Shown piece by piece: positions 7,971 to 18,300 of a DNA stretch of 64,000 bases. This stretch comes from Herbidospora galbida. GTDB taxonomy: Bacteria; Actinomycetota; Actinomycetes; Streptosporangiales; Streptosporangiaceae. Numbering within the stretch: position 1 is the stretch's first letter; each line of letters opens with the position of its first letter. The notes beneath the pieces are model-generated. The model saw nothing but the letters and a program-made list of their open reading frames with translations, was not told the origin of the DNA and did no database searches. The stretch lies in NCBI RefSeq assembly GCF_005233835.1, contig NZ_SZQA01000040.1, forward strand, positions 1 through 64,000, read 5' to 3'. A program made the translations under genes and the position numbers.

Positions 7971-10179
7971 GGGCGATGTCATCCGGTCTGATCGGTACCC
8001 GGGACAAGGGCAGGCCCGTCGCCGCGCGGACCGCCGCCGCGATGGCCGGGGTCGACGACAGGGTCGGGGGTTCGCCCGCTCCCCGTAGCCCGTAGGGCGC
8101 GTGGGGGTCGGGGTTCTCCAGGATCGAGAGCTTCATCGGGGGCATGTCGAGGATGGTCGGGATCAGGTAGTCGGTGAACGACGGGTTCAGGACCTTGCCG
8201 TCGCGGACCTGGATCTCCTCCATCAGCGCCAGGCCGAGGCCCTGGGCCGTGCCGCCGTGGATCTGGCCTTCGAGGGCGAGCGGGTTGAGGATCTTCCCCA
8301 CGTCCTGGACGGCGGCCAGTTCGACCACCTTGATCAGCCCGAGTTCCACGTCGACGTCCACGACCGCCCGGTGCACGCACAGCGCGAGCTGGGTGTGCGA
8401 GTCGCCCTGGCCGGTCAGCGGGTCCATCGGGAACGTCCTGCGGTGCCGGTATTCGCGGGTCTCCTCGACCGGGCCCTCCTCGGCCAGCACCTGGGTGAGG
8501 CTCCGGCCGTCGGCGGTCAGCGCGTCGAGGCGCTCCTTCACCGCGAGGCTCGCGGCCCGGACCGCGCCCCCGGTCACGTAGGACTGGCGCGAGGCGGACG
8601 ACGACCCCGCCGAGCCGACGGTGGTGTCGGCGGGCACGATGGTGACCCGGTCGATGCCGAGCTCGGTCTGCGCGATCTGGGTCTTGACCATGATGAGGCC
8701 CTGCCCGACCTCGGCCGCCGCCGTGTGCACGAGCACGTGGGGCTCGTCGCCGAGCAGCTCCACCCGCACCCGGGCCGTCGAGTAGTCGTCGAACCCCTCG
8801 GAGAAGCAGATGTTCTTGATGCCGACGCCGTAGCCGATCCCCCGCCTGACCCCCTCGCCGTGGGTGGTCTGCGCCACGCCTCCCGGCAGTTCGCGCAGGT
8901 CGAGGGAGGAGGGCCCGGGGAGGGGCATGGCGTCGAGTTCGCGCAGCATGTCGGCGAGCGGCGCCGGGGTGTCGATCACCTGGCCGGTGGCCAGCAGCGA
9001 CCCCTGCGAGACGGCGTTGCGTACTCGGATCTCGACCGGCGACAGCCCGCACGCCTCGGCCAGCCGGTCCATCTGCGACTCGTAGGCGTAGCAGGCCTGC
9101 ACGGCCCCGAACCCCCGCATCGCTCCGCAGGGCGGATTGTTGGTGTACGTCCCGTAGGCGTCGATGAAGACGTTCGGCACCTCGTAGGGGCCGACCCCGA
9201 GCGAGGCGGCGTTCCCGACCACGGCGGGCGAGCTGGAGGTGTACGCGCCCCCGTCCAGAACGATCTCCGCCTTGACGTAGACGAGCTTCCCGTCGCGGTC
9301 GGCGCCGTGCTCGTAGCGCATCCAGGCCGGGTGCCGGTGGACGTGCCCGAAGAACGACTCCTCCCGGCCGTACACGAACTTGACCGGCTTGCCCGTGCGG
9401 AGGGCCAGCATCGAGGCGTGGATCTGCATCGACAGGTCCTCGCGCGCCCCGAACGCGCCGCCGACGCCCGCCAGCGTGAGGCGGACCTTGTCCTTCGGGA
9501 GGTTCAGGCAGGGCGCGATCTGGTCCTGGTCGACGTGCAGCCACTGGGTGGCGATGTAGAGGTCCACGCCGCCGTCCTCGGCCGGGACCGCGAGGCCCGA
9601 CTCGGGGCCGAGGAAGGCCTGGTCCTGCATGCCCACCTCGTACTCGCCCGTGACGACCACGTCGGCGGTGAAAGTGCCGCCGACCCTGACGGGCTGGTGC
9701 CTGACCAGGTTCCCGTGGACGCTGACCGGCGGGATCGTGAGGTCGAAGGCGGCCTTGCGCGGGTCGGTGACGGCCTCGCGGACCTCGTACACGACCTCGA
9801 TGAGATCGGCGGCCCGCCGGGCCGTCTCGGGGTGGTCGGCGGCCACGAGGGCGATCGGCTCGCCCTGGTAGCGGACCTGGTCGATGGCGAGGACGGGCTG
9901 GTCCTTGTGCTCCAGGCCGTAGAACTTCTCGCCCGGGACGTCCTCGTGGGTGAGCACCGCGAACACCCCCGGCACCTTGAGCGCCGGGCCGACGTCGATG
10001 GACCTGATCCAGGCCGACGGGTGGGGGCTGCGCAGGGTGGCGCCCCAGAGCATGCCGTCGAGCCACAGGTCGGAGGAGTAGGCGAACTCCCCGGTGACCT
10101 TCAGCGTGCCGTCGGGGCGGAGCAGGCTCTGCCCGATTCCCTGCCCGGTTTCCTGGGTGCGTCCGGTGGCGATGCTCAT
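7954..10179 (-). CDS. pucD: Xanthine dehydrogenase molybdopterin-binding subunit (PucD/XdhD type)
   Basis: 741 residues from the ATG at 10179, the usual length for the large subunit of three-part bacterial xanthine dehydrogenases. The N-terminal aldehyde oxidase/xanthine dehydrogenase hammerhead region is seen in RPDGTLKVTGEFAYSSDL and LRSPHPSA. Molybdenum-cofactor contacts are GGAFGARED, GAMRGFGAVQACYAYE, AAAEVGQGL and the C-terminal GLRGAGEPPTL, whose Glu matches the catalytic glutamate. It would oxidise hypoxanthine/xanthine with the help of FAD and 2Fe-2S subunits, but neither partner is in this window. It is divergent from a PucR regulator gene (108 bases apart), which supports purine catabolism over another aldehyde-oxidase role. 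Confidence 0.9.
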   Translation of the reverse strand: MSIATGRTQETGQGIGQSLLRPDGTLKVTGEFAYSSDLWLDGMLWGATLRSPHPSAWIRSIDVGPALKVPGVFAVLTHEDVPGEKFYGLEHKDQPVLAIDQVRYQGEPIALVAADHPETARRAADLIEVVYEVREAVTDPRKAAFDLTIPPVSVHGNLVRHQPVRVGGTFTADVVVTGEYEVGMQDQAFLGPESGLAVPAEDGGVDLYIATQWLHVDQDQIAPCLNLPKDKVRLTLAGVGGAFGAREDLSMQIHASMLALRTGKPVKFVYGREESFFGHVHRHPAWMRYEHGADRDGKLVYVKAEIVLDGGAYTSSSPAVVGNAASLGVGPYEVPNVFIDAYGTYTNNPPCGAMRGFGAVQACYAYESQMDRLAEACGLSPVEIRVRNAVSQGSLLATGQVIDTPAPLADMLRELDAMPLPGPSSLDLRELPGGVAQTTHGEGVRRGIGYGVGIKNICFSEGFDDYSTARVRVELLGDEPHVLVHTAAAEVGQGLIMVKTQIAQTELGIDRVTIVPADTTVGSAGSSSASRQSYVTGGAVRAASLAVKERLDALTADGRSLTQVLAEEGPVEETREYRHRRTFPMDPLTGQGDSHTQLALCVHRAVVDVDVELGLIKVVELAAVQDVGKILNPLALEGQIHGGTAQGLGLALMEEIQVRDGKVLNPSFTDYLIPTILDMPPMKLSILENPDPHAPYGLRGAGEPPTLSSTPAIAAAVRAATGLPLSRVPIRPDDIALAVLA

Positions 10180-10287
10180 AGACGCCCAGTAGACCAACCT
10201 TTTGTTTCCGGACCTATCGGCTGACCCATGAAACGCCGGGGCCGCAGAGGGCGGCGCTTGTAGATTCATCCAAATAAGGTGGGTCTT
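10180..10287. promoter_or_regulatory. Shared divergent promoter region pucD / pucR
   Basis: 108 bases between two start codons, with AT-rich patches next to each gene (CAACCTTTTGTTTCC near pucD, TAGATTCATCCAAATAAGG near pucR). The AAGGTGGG at about 10276-10283 is the ribosome site that favours the GTG at 10288 as the regulator start over the GTG at 10279. Control by the PucR protein is expected from family knowledge; I could not identify a clear operator. Confidence 0.45.
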
Positions 10288-11757
10288 GTGCAGATAAGTG
10301 AGCTGCTGGCCCATGAGACGCTGCGGCTCATCCTGCTGACCGGGGAGCCGGTCGGCGAGATCACCGGCGTCGTGGTGACCGACCTGCCCCGGCCCGGCCG
10401 CTATCTGTCCGGCGGCGAACTGGTGCTCACCGGCATGATGTGGCGGCACCGGCCCGCCGACTCGGCCGTCTTCGTCGACCATCTCGTCCGGGCCGGCGTC
10501 ACCGCCCTCGCCGCCGGAGACGCCCGCCTCGGCCACGTGCCCGAGGACCTCGTGGACGCCTGCCGCGAACGCGGCCTGGCCCTCGTCGAGGTCCCGATAG
10601 AGGTGTCCTTCGGCGCGGTCATCGACGTCGTCGACCGCCGGATGGCCGGGGAACAGCGCCTGGCCCTCGGCCGCCACCGCCGCATCTTCGCCGCCGTCGC
10701 CGAGGGCGCCGGGCTGCCGGAGTTCTTCCGGATGGCCCACGACGAACTCGGCGTGACCGGCGGCGTGATCTCCGCGACCGGCCGGGTGATCGCCGGAGAG
10801 GTCCCCGACGCCTCCCGGATGGCCTACGAGTTCCTGCGCGCCGTCCGGCTCCCACACGTGACCGCCGACCCCCGCACGATCTTCACCGTCGACCGCAGCC
10901 ACCGCGTGGCCGGCTGGGCGCTGGTCCTGGACGGCGACGTCAACCCCGAGATCGGCTTCGAACTGGCCGCGTGCGTGGCCCTCGAACGCACCCGCATGGA
11001 AGAGGGCCGCCGCGTCGAACGGCGGCTGCTGGAACAGCTCATCGGCCTGGCCGGCAGCGCCGACCTGCCGGAGCTGTCGGCCCGGATGAGAACCTGCGGC
11101 CTCGACGTGGCCTCTCCCTACGCGATTGTGGCCTGCACGGCTCTGCGGGCCGCCGCCTCCGACGGCCCCGACGCCGCCACCCTGGGCGGGCTGGTCCTGG
11201 AGGAGATGCTCGACCGCACGGTCGTCGCGGTGGCCGCCGCCGACGCCGGGCTGGCCCTGGTGCCGCTGGGTGACTCCGTCGAGGAGCTGACCACGTCGCT
11301 GAAGGCGCGGCTCGCCGCGCTGAGCGCCCCGGGTGTCCGGCTCTCGGTCGGCGTCAGCGCCGCGCTGACCGGTCCGGCGGCGATTCGCGGGGGGATCGAG
11401 GAGGCGGGGTACGCGCGCCGGATGGCCGACGCCCGGGACGGCGGGCTGGTGACCAGCGACGAGATCTACACCCACGCGTTGTTGCTGGCTACGGTGCCTG
11501 ACGATATTCGGCGGGGGTTCGCTTCGCGGCTGCTCGATCCGTTGTTCGGATATGACCGCAAACACCAGGCCGATTTGGTGCGGACCCTGTCGACGTTTCT
11601 CGATTGCGCGGGGTCGTGGAATGTCTGCGCGGAGCGGTTGCATGTGCACGTGAACACGGTGCGTTATCGCATCAGACGCGTGGAGGAACTGACCGGCCGG
11701 AATCTGACGACGATGGCCGACCGCGTCGATCTGTATCTGGCGCTCCGCGCCTCCTGA
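10288..11757 (+). CDS. pucR: PucR family transcriptional regulator
   Basis: 489 residues. The N-terminal PucR-type sensory domain (residues about 5-125: ISELLAHETLRLILLTG, then EITGVVVTDLPRPGRYLSGGELVLT) is followed by a central GGDEF-like region (about 280-400, degenerate, with no cyclase signature) and a C-terminal PucR helix-turn-helix (about 425-489: LVRTLSTFLDCAGSWNVCAE, HVHVNTVRYRIRRVEELTG). PucR proteins control purine or allantoin use and other catabolic operons. Divergent position next to a xanthine dehydrogenase subunit fits that role. The GTG at 10288 is preferred because of the ribosome site AAGGTGGG just before it. Confidence 0.92.
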   Translation: MQISELLAHETLRLILLTGEPVGEITGVVVTDLPRPGRYLSGGELVLTGMMWRHRPADSAVFVDHLVRAGVTALAAGDARLGHVPEDLVDACRERGLALVEVPIEVSFGAVIDVVDRRMAGEQRLALGRHRRIFAAVAEGAGLPEFFRMAHDELGVTGGVISATGRVIAGEVPDASRMAYEFLRAVRLPHVTADPRTIFTVDRSHRVAGWALVLDGDVNPEIGFELAACVALERTRMEEGRRVERRLLEQLIGLAGSADLPELSARMRTCGLDVASPYAIVACTALRAAASDGPDAATLGGLVLEEMLDRTVVAVAAADAGLALVPLGDSVEELTTSLKARLAALSAPGVRLSVGVSAALTGPAAIRGGIEEAGYARRMADARDGGLVTSDEIYTHALLLATVPDDIRRGFASRLLDPLFGYDRKHQADLVRTLSTFLDCAGSWNVCAERLHVHVNTVRYRIRRVEELTGRNLTTMADRVDLYLALRAS

Positions 11758-11768
11758 AGCCGTATGCG

Positions 11769-11809
11769 ATGAGGCCGCGCCGACCTACACCTGGTAGGCG
11801 CGGCCTCAT
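11769..11809. terminator. Bidirectional hairpin terminator between pucR and the lipoprotein gene
   Basis: Perfect 13-base arms ATGAGGCCGCGCC (11769-11781) and GGCGCGGCCTCAT (11797-11809) with a 15-base loop, centred between two convergent genes. Placement and strength support a shared terminator. Confidence 0.8.
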
Positions 11810-11818
11810 CTGTGGTTA

Positions 11819-12331
11819 TCAGCAGTACTCGTCGTGCACCTGTTCACGGAATTCGTCTTCCGTGACTCGTTTGTCATCGGCGTCGATGACGTCGTTCGTG
11901 CCCGTCAGCGTCTCAGGCACATCGTCGACCCCGAATGCGGATCCGAACTGCAGGCCGTCCACCAGTTCCGCGGTCGCGTCGATCGCCTCGGGCACGGCGC
12001 TGCCCATCGATACCTCGACCTTCGCGAATCCCTGCGGGTCGTTCAGCGTGATCGGCCCACCGAACTGTTTCGCGTCCGAGGGCTGCGAAACCTTCCAGAT
12101 CGCTTGCAGGGTCGCCTTGTCGGTCACCGTAAGCGCCGCGAGCTTTTCGCCGGGGCACAGCACGACCATGAACCGGATTTGTCCGTCGCCGTCTCTGCCG
12201 AAGCCGATGGGCCGCGGTATCGGATCACCGAGAACGGGCAGGAAGCACCCGGTCAGGAACAGCGCGCATACCGGCAGCAGGAGCGACCTCAGCCGACGAA
12301 ATGCAGATCGGGAAGGACGGCGACTTAGCAT
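11819..12331 (-). CDS. Secreted lipoprotein coupled to the RHS gene, candidate immunity protein
   Basis: 170 residues. The N-terminus has a basic region (RRPSRSAFRRLR), a hydrophobic stretch and the lipobox LFLTGC, with the cysteine at about residue 29, so the mature protein should be lipid-anchored outside the membrane. The rest matches no family I recognise; it is acidic at the C-terminus (DADDKRVTEDEFREQVHDEYC). Its ATG lies inside the last codons of the giant RHS gene (ATGCTAA, 7-base overlap), so translation is coupled. Like the RHS tip it is less GC-rich than its surroundings. By analogy with polymorphic toxin loci, a small gene directly after the variable RHS tip is often an immunity gene. 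Lipid anchoring would place it where a secreted peptidase acts. The role is inference. Confidence 0.85.
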   Translation of the reverse strand: MLSRRPSRSAFRRLRSLLLPVCALFLTGCFLPVLGDPIPRPIGFGRDGDGQIRFMVVLCPGEKLAALTVTDKATLQAIWKVSQPSDAKQFGGPITLNDPQGFAKVEVSMGSAVPEAIDATAELVDGLQFGSAFGVDDVPETLTGTNDVIDADDKRVTEDEFREQVHDEYC

Positions 12332-15300
12332 GTGTACGTGTTTCCCGCCCTCTCGGCCTCCTTCTCATATCGGTTGTCGCACGGGTCCCAGAGTGGCTCG
12401 TTCAGATAGAAGACCAGGAAAGTGGGCCAGTAGTTTGTGTATGCGTACATGTCATGAAATTGCTTCGTATGCACGTATTCGTGATTGAGAAGAATCTGGC
12501 TGATTCTGCTGTAAGGCTTCGCCGTCAAGATCACCGAGCCCAGGGTGGTCGCTCCTCTGCCGAAATGTACGCCGCTGACGAGGTTGCTGCAGATCGTGAT
12601 GTTTCTCGGGGCGTCATGGCAGTAGCCGCCCTGCTTCTCCGCCCACGCAATGAGTCGTTCTTCGAACTTGTCATAAGAGATCCATGGCATGGTCGAGCCG
12701 AGGAATTCATACAATGCCTTGGGCATCCCGGTGGCCTCTGAAAGCCATGTGGCGGCCACGCTGAATCTGCACGGGCCCGACTTGATGCTGTTTCCGCAGA
12801 AGAGCGAGCGCCATTCCTCCCATGCATCCTCGATTCTCCGCTGACACTCCGAGTCCTTCTTGTGTTTCCCTTCACTCAGGACATACCTGCAGTGCTCGAG
12901 TTCGGTGTCTAATTTCTTCTGCGCCTTCCACGCCTTTGCGACGTCCTTCCCCTTGACGCCTTTACCGCCGCTGGGAAGTCCGCTCAGCATCCAGTCGAGG
13001 CCCGCGAAGTCGTTGGTCTCGGCCATGGCGTCCAACGCCGCCAGAAAGTGCTCCTCGTCGCTCATCGAGGGGTTGTAACCGGCCAGGTAGCGCATTCTGG
13101 CGTCTTCGTTCATGCCCCAGTAGGGGACGCCTTCGACCAGCGGCTTCCCGTTCTCCATGACGCCGAGTTCCCGCGCCATGTCCTCGTTGAAATACATCCG
13201 GGGGTCGATCGGAACGTAGGCGTCCGCGAGGTTCTCCCAGTAGTTGCCCTCGAAATACTTGACGCACTTGTTGAAATCACCGTGGCAGGTCCCGCTCGAG
13301 TCGATCCCGAACCCCCCGCCGAGGTCCAGGTCCGGTATCGGCGGGTTGAAGTAGGCGTCGCAGTTGCTGAGGGTGCCGCGGCAGACGCCGTCGGCGTCGA
13401 TGGTCACGTTGGGCACGGGCTTGGACGGGACCTTGGGAGCGTGCCCCGACGGGTCGATCATGGTGAGCGGCGAACCGAGTCCGTACGCGTACCGGTTGGC
13501 CCTGCCTGACGGCGCCGGGGCGAGGGTCATGGTGTCGCGGGAGGCGAAGGTGCCGGTGCCGGGCTGGTACCAGCGGGAGGCCATGTTGGACTTGCCGCTG
13601 GCCGGGTCGGTCCAGGAGCCCTGGTAACCGAGCTGCGGCCGGGCGCCGCCGGTGGCGAGGACCGTGCCGAAGGGGTCGTAGGAGGTGGAGCCCGACAGGC
13701 TGGTGGCTCCCGCGGTGAAGCCGGCGACGACGTCGCGGTGGTGGTCGGTCAGCTGGAACTGGGCGGTGGCGGCGCCGGTCTTGCTGGAGAGCAGTGCTCC
13801 GGTGGCGTCGCGGTTGTAGAGCTCCTGGACGGCCCCGGCGGCGTCGGTCACGGCGGTCAGGTCGTTGGAGGTGCCGCCGTATACGTACTTGGCGGTGGTC
13901 CCTGACTGGGTACGGGTGGTCATGCGGTCGAGGGCGTCGTAGATGTAGGTGGCGCCGCCGTCGGTGATCATGCGGTCGAAGGCGTCGAAGGTGGAGGTCG
14001 TGGTCAGGGCGCCCTTGGTGGCGGTGGCCTGGGTGCCGCGCGGGGTGTAGGTGTAGTCGGTGCCCGCGCCGGAGGTCAGGCGGTTGCGCTGGTCGTAGGT
14101 GAAGGTGTCGGCGCCCGCTCTGGTGCGGTTGCCGGCGGCGTCCCATTCGTAGGCCGTGGTGCCGGTGGGCGCGGTCCAGGAGGTGAGACGGCCGGAGTGG
14201 TCGTAGGTGTAGGAGTTGGCGCCCGCACCGGCGGTTCCGCTGGTGGCCTTGGAGGTCAGCCGGTCCTCGGCGTCGTAGCCGTAGGAGATCGAGGCCAGCG
14301 GGGCTCCGGCGCCCGTCTTGAGCACGTCGCCGGTCAGGCGGTTCAGGTCGTCGTAGGAGTAGGTGCGCTGCGGGCCGCCGGTGCCGTAAGTGGCGCCGGT
14401 GCGGCGGTCGGCGTCGTCGTAGCCGTAGCTGACGGTGACCCCGGTGAGCGGGTCGGTGGCGGTGGTGAGGCGGTTGTCGCCGTCCCAGGTGAAGCTGGCG
14501 GCACCGGCGGCGTCGGCGCGCTGGGTCAGGCGCCCGTTGGCGTCGTAGGCGAAGGTGGCCTGGTCGACGCCCGCCTTGGTGGTCCTGAGCAGGGCGCCCC
14601 GGTCGTTGAAGGCGAAGGTCAGGTCGCCCGCGGAGGTGACCCGGCCGGCCAGGTCGTAACCGAAGGTCTTGGCCTCCGTGGTGGCGCTGCCGCCGCCGCT
14701 GCCGGTCTGGCCGGTGAGGCGGCCGAGGTTGTCGAAGGTGCGGCTGATGACGACGCCACCGGGCTGTGACTGGGTGACCGCGTTGCCGTTCGCGTCGTAG
14801 CCGGTGGTCCAGGTGCGGTCGCCGGCGTTGGGATAGGCGGCGGTGGCCGGCTCGATCACCGATTCGACCAGGCCGAGGGTGTTGTACGTGGTGATGGTGG
14901 CGTTGCCCCGCCCGTCGGTGTAACGGGTCTGAGCGCCGGCCGCGTCGTAGCCGAACGACGTGGTGATCGACTGACCGGCCGAGACCGGCTCGACCATCTG
15001 GGTCAGCCGGCCGAGGGCGTCGTAGGCGGCGGTGTGGGTGTGGCCTTCCGCGTCCACGGTGCCGGTGGGGTGGCCGTCCAGGTCGAAGCTCAGGGCACGG
15101 GTGCGCAGGACGGTTCCCGAGTCGTCCTTGTTGGCGATCGAGGTCGGGCGGCCCGCCAGGTCGTAGGCGGTGGCGGTCTGGTTGCCGAGCGGGTCGGTGA
15201 CGGTGGTCTGGCGGCCCGCCAGGTCGTACCCGAAGGCGGTGATCTTGCCGAGGGCGTCGGTGAGCTCGGTGATCTCGCCGAAGGCGTTGACCTCGGCCTC

Positions 15301-18300
15301 GGAGGTGTCACCGGTGGGGCGCTGCTCGGAGATCAGGTTGCCGGCGTCGTCGTATTCGGCGTGGCCGACGAGGGTGACGGCGGCCGGGTAGCGGTCGATC
15401 ACGGTCGTGGTGATCTGGCGGCCGAGGTCGTCGTAGGTGGCTTCCGTGCGGCCACCGACGGGGTTGGTCTGGGAGAGACGTTCGCCGGTCAGCGTGTAGG
15501 TGAAGTCGGTGCGGCCCGCGGTCGCCCCGGTCGTGGCGGGCGGGTCGGTGACCCGGACGAGGTTGCCCAGGGCGTCGTAGGTGTTGACCCTGGTCGCCCC
15601 GAGCACGTCGGTGAAATCGACCGGGCGGCCCGCGTCGTCGTAGGTGATGGTCGCGGTCGGGGTGACGGCGGTGCCGCCGGGCCGGGTGTAGGAGGGGGCG
15701 GCGATCGACGTGTTCCGCCCGGCCTTGTCGAACGCCGAGACGGTCGTACGGCCTTCGGGGTCGGTGGCGTGGGTCTGGTCGCCGTAGGTGTTGAAGGCGT
15801 AACGGATGCTGGGCCGGTGGGCGACGGGAGCCGCGCCGTTCCGCTCGACGTTCACTGACGGTTGCTTCTGCTCCACCAGACGCCCGGCCAGGTCGTACCG
15901 GAACTCCGTGGTGTGACCGCCGGGGGAGGTGCTCTCGGTCGGGAAGCCGCGGTCGCCGTAGGCGACGGTCGTGACCAGGTCGTCGGCGCCGTTCTCGACG
16001 GTCGACTTCGTCCGGCGGTTGGCCGCGTCGTACTCGTAGGTGGTCACCTCGGCTTGAGGGCCGCCCCCGCCGGTCTTGGTCACGCTGACGACGTTGTCAT
16101 TGCCGTCGTAGGCCATGACGGTCTTCCTGGCCAGGCCGGTGGGGTCGAGCGTGATCGACGTGACGCGGCCGGACTCGTCGACCTCGTAGTCGGCGCGGGT
16201 CTTGCCGCCTCCCGTGGTCACCCGGGTCGGGTTGCCGGCGGCGTCGTACAACAGGGACTCCAGTACCACGTCACGTGGGGTGGACGACCCGTTCAGATGG
16301 GCGTCGTCGGCGATCTTCTCGGCGATCAGGTCGTCGGTGAAGTAGGTGTACCGGGTGGTGCGGCCGATGGCGTCGGTCTGTGACGACAGGCGGCCGTTGT
16401 TGTCGTACGCGTACGACAACAGCACCACGTCGGCGGCCGGCTGCGGCGCCGTCGGGCTGCCCGTCCAGTCCTTCAGCACCTCCGTGGCCAACTGCCCACG
16501 GGAGGTGTAGGTGTAGGCCAGTCGCGTCCCCACCTCGTTGGTCGCCAGTACCTGAGCACCTCGGTGGTTCCAGGCGTACTCGCGTACTCCGCCCTCGGGA
16601 TCGGTCGTCGTCTCGACCCGGCCGTAGTCGTCGTAGGCGAAGGTGGTCTGCCGGGGTGCGTCACCGCCGGTCAGGTCGGAGGCCGTCTCGGTCAGCGGCC
16701 GGCCGTCGGGGTCGTAGGTGTAGGTCGTGCGTCCGGTGTGGGTCACGCCGGTGATCTCGTTCTCGATCGCCGGCTCGGTCCGGGTGGCGACGCGGCCCCG
16801 GGCGTCGTAGGCGATCGTTGTGGTGTTCCCGGACGGGAAGTCGTCGGAGATTTCTGTCTGGGTGGTCTGCCGGCCGATCGCGTCATAGGTGTACGTCGTC
16901 ACCAGCCCCGTCGGGTTGGTCTCCTCGGCCAGGTCTCCTGAGGCGTTCTGGCGGTACGTCCACTCCCCGCCCTCTGCGTCCACCTTCTTCTTCAGCAGGC
17001 CCGCCGGCACCGTTCCGCCGCCGACCGCCGCCTCGGTGCCATCGGTGTACGTCAGCGTCAGCCCCGGCCCGTCGTCCGTCGGCCGGGTCTCCGACACCAT
17101 CTCGCCGTGGGTGTTGTACGTCCAGGTGGTCGCGTAAGTGTCGTCGGTGGCGCTGGCGGAACGGGCGTCCCGGCGCACGCTGGGCTGGTCGTTACGTGGG
17201 TCGAACTGGTCTTCGTGCTCTTCGTACTCGACCCATTCCCACGAGCAGTTGCCCACGGACCGGCAGCGGTGCAGCCCGACCAGATTGCCCCGGGGGTTGT
17301 ACTGCTGCCGGCTCACGTTGCCGTTCCGGTCGGTGATCTCCGAAAGGTAGCCGCCGGTGTCGTACTCGTAGCTCACGGTCTTGTTGAGCTGGTCCTTGGC
17401 CGAGATCAGCCGGGAGCCGCGCCACGGGTCCGCCACGTAGACCAGCGTCCCGTCATGCGGGTCGGTGACCGTGGTCGTCCGGGTCGTCTGGGTGTCGGAC
17501 ACCTCGGCGTCGACCGGGTTGGACAGCTCCCACTGGCCGCCGTCCTTGTCGGTGTGGGTGAGCAGGCGGCCGCCGTCCTTGCGGTAGGTGTTCTGCGCCC
17601 AGACGCGGCCCGACGGCGTGGTGATCTTGGTGATCTGGCGGCGGGCGTTCTTGGTGGTCCAGTGGGTCTGGACCTCTTCGGTGCTCAGGTGCTTGCCGTA
17701 GAAGGCGAACTCGTCGATGTCGCCGTCGAAGCCGAACACCCCGCTGCTGCCGGTGCTGAACGGCCAGCTCGCCGAGCCGAAGCCCGAACCGATGCGGGCG
17801 TCCCACTGGCCGAGATGGGCGATCTGCGCGGACAGTGAGCCGACGAGCTGCCCGTCGAGGTAGAGGCTCTGCGTGTTGCGCGCGCCGGCCAGCACCACGT
17901 GGTGCCACTGGCCGTCGTTCACCGTTCCGGTCGTGGTGATCGGCGCTGCGGTGCCGGTCCAGAACTGACCGCGGAGCTTGCCGTCGGTGCCGACGTAGAT
18001 CGCCGGGGTGTAGGCCGTCGGGGTCGACCCCGCCGAGTTCTGGTAGCCGAAGATCGTGCCCGACGCGGTGGTGCGGAACCACGTCTCCAGCGAGACGTCA
18101 CCGCCCTGGCCGTTCACCGCGCCGCTGGGCAGCGACACGTAGGACGAACCGGCCGTGCCCTCGAACCGCATCGCCTTGTCGTCGGTCTCCTCCAGCGGCG
18201 CCCCGATTCCGGTGGCGAGGTCGGCGGTGGCGCCGGCGATCTTCGCGTGTCCCACCCGCCAGACCGTGCCGACCTCGTTGGTCACCGTGGTGCCGAGGGC

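Noticed and set aside
10180-10287. Possible PucR box resembling the Bacillus consensus near CAACCTTTTGTTT
   Set aside because: The match is poor and consensus sites from Bacillus may not apply here.
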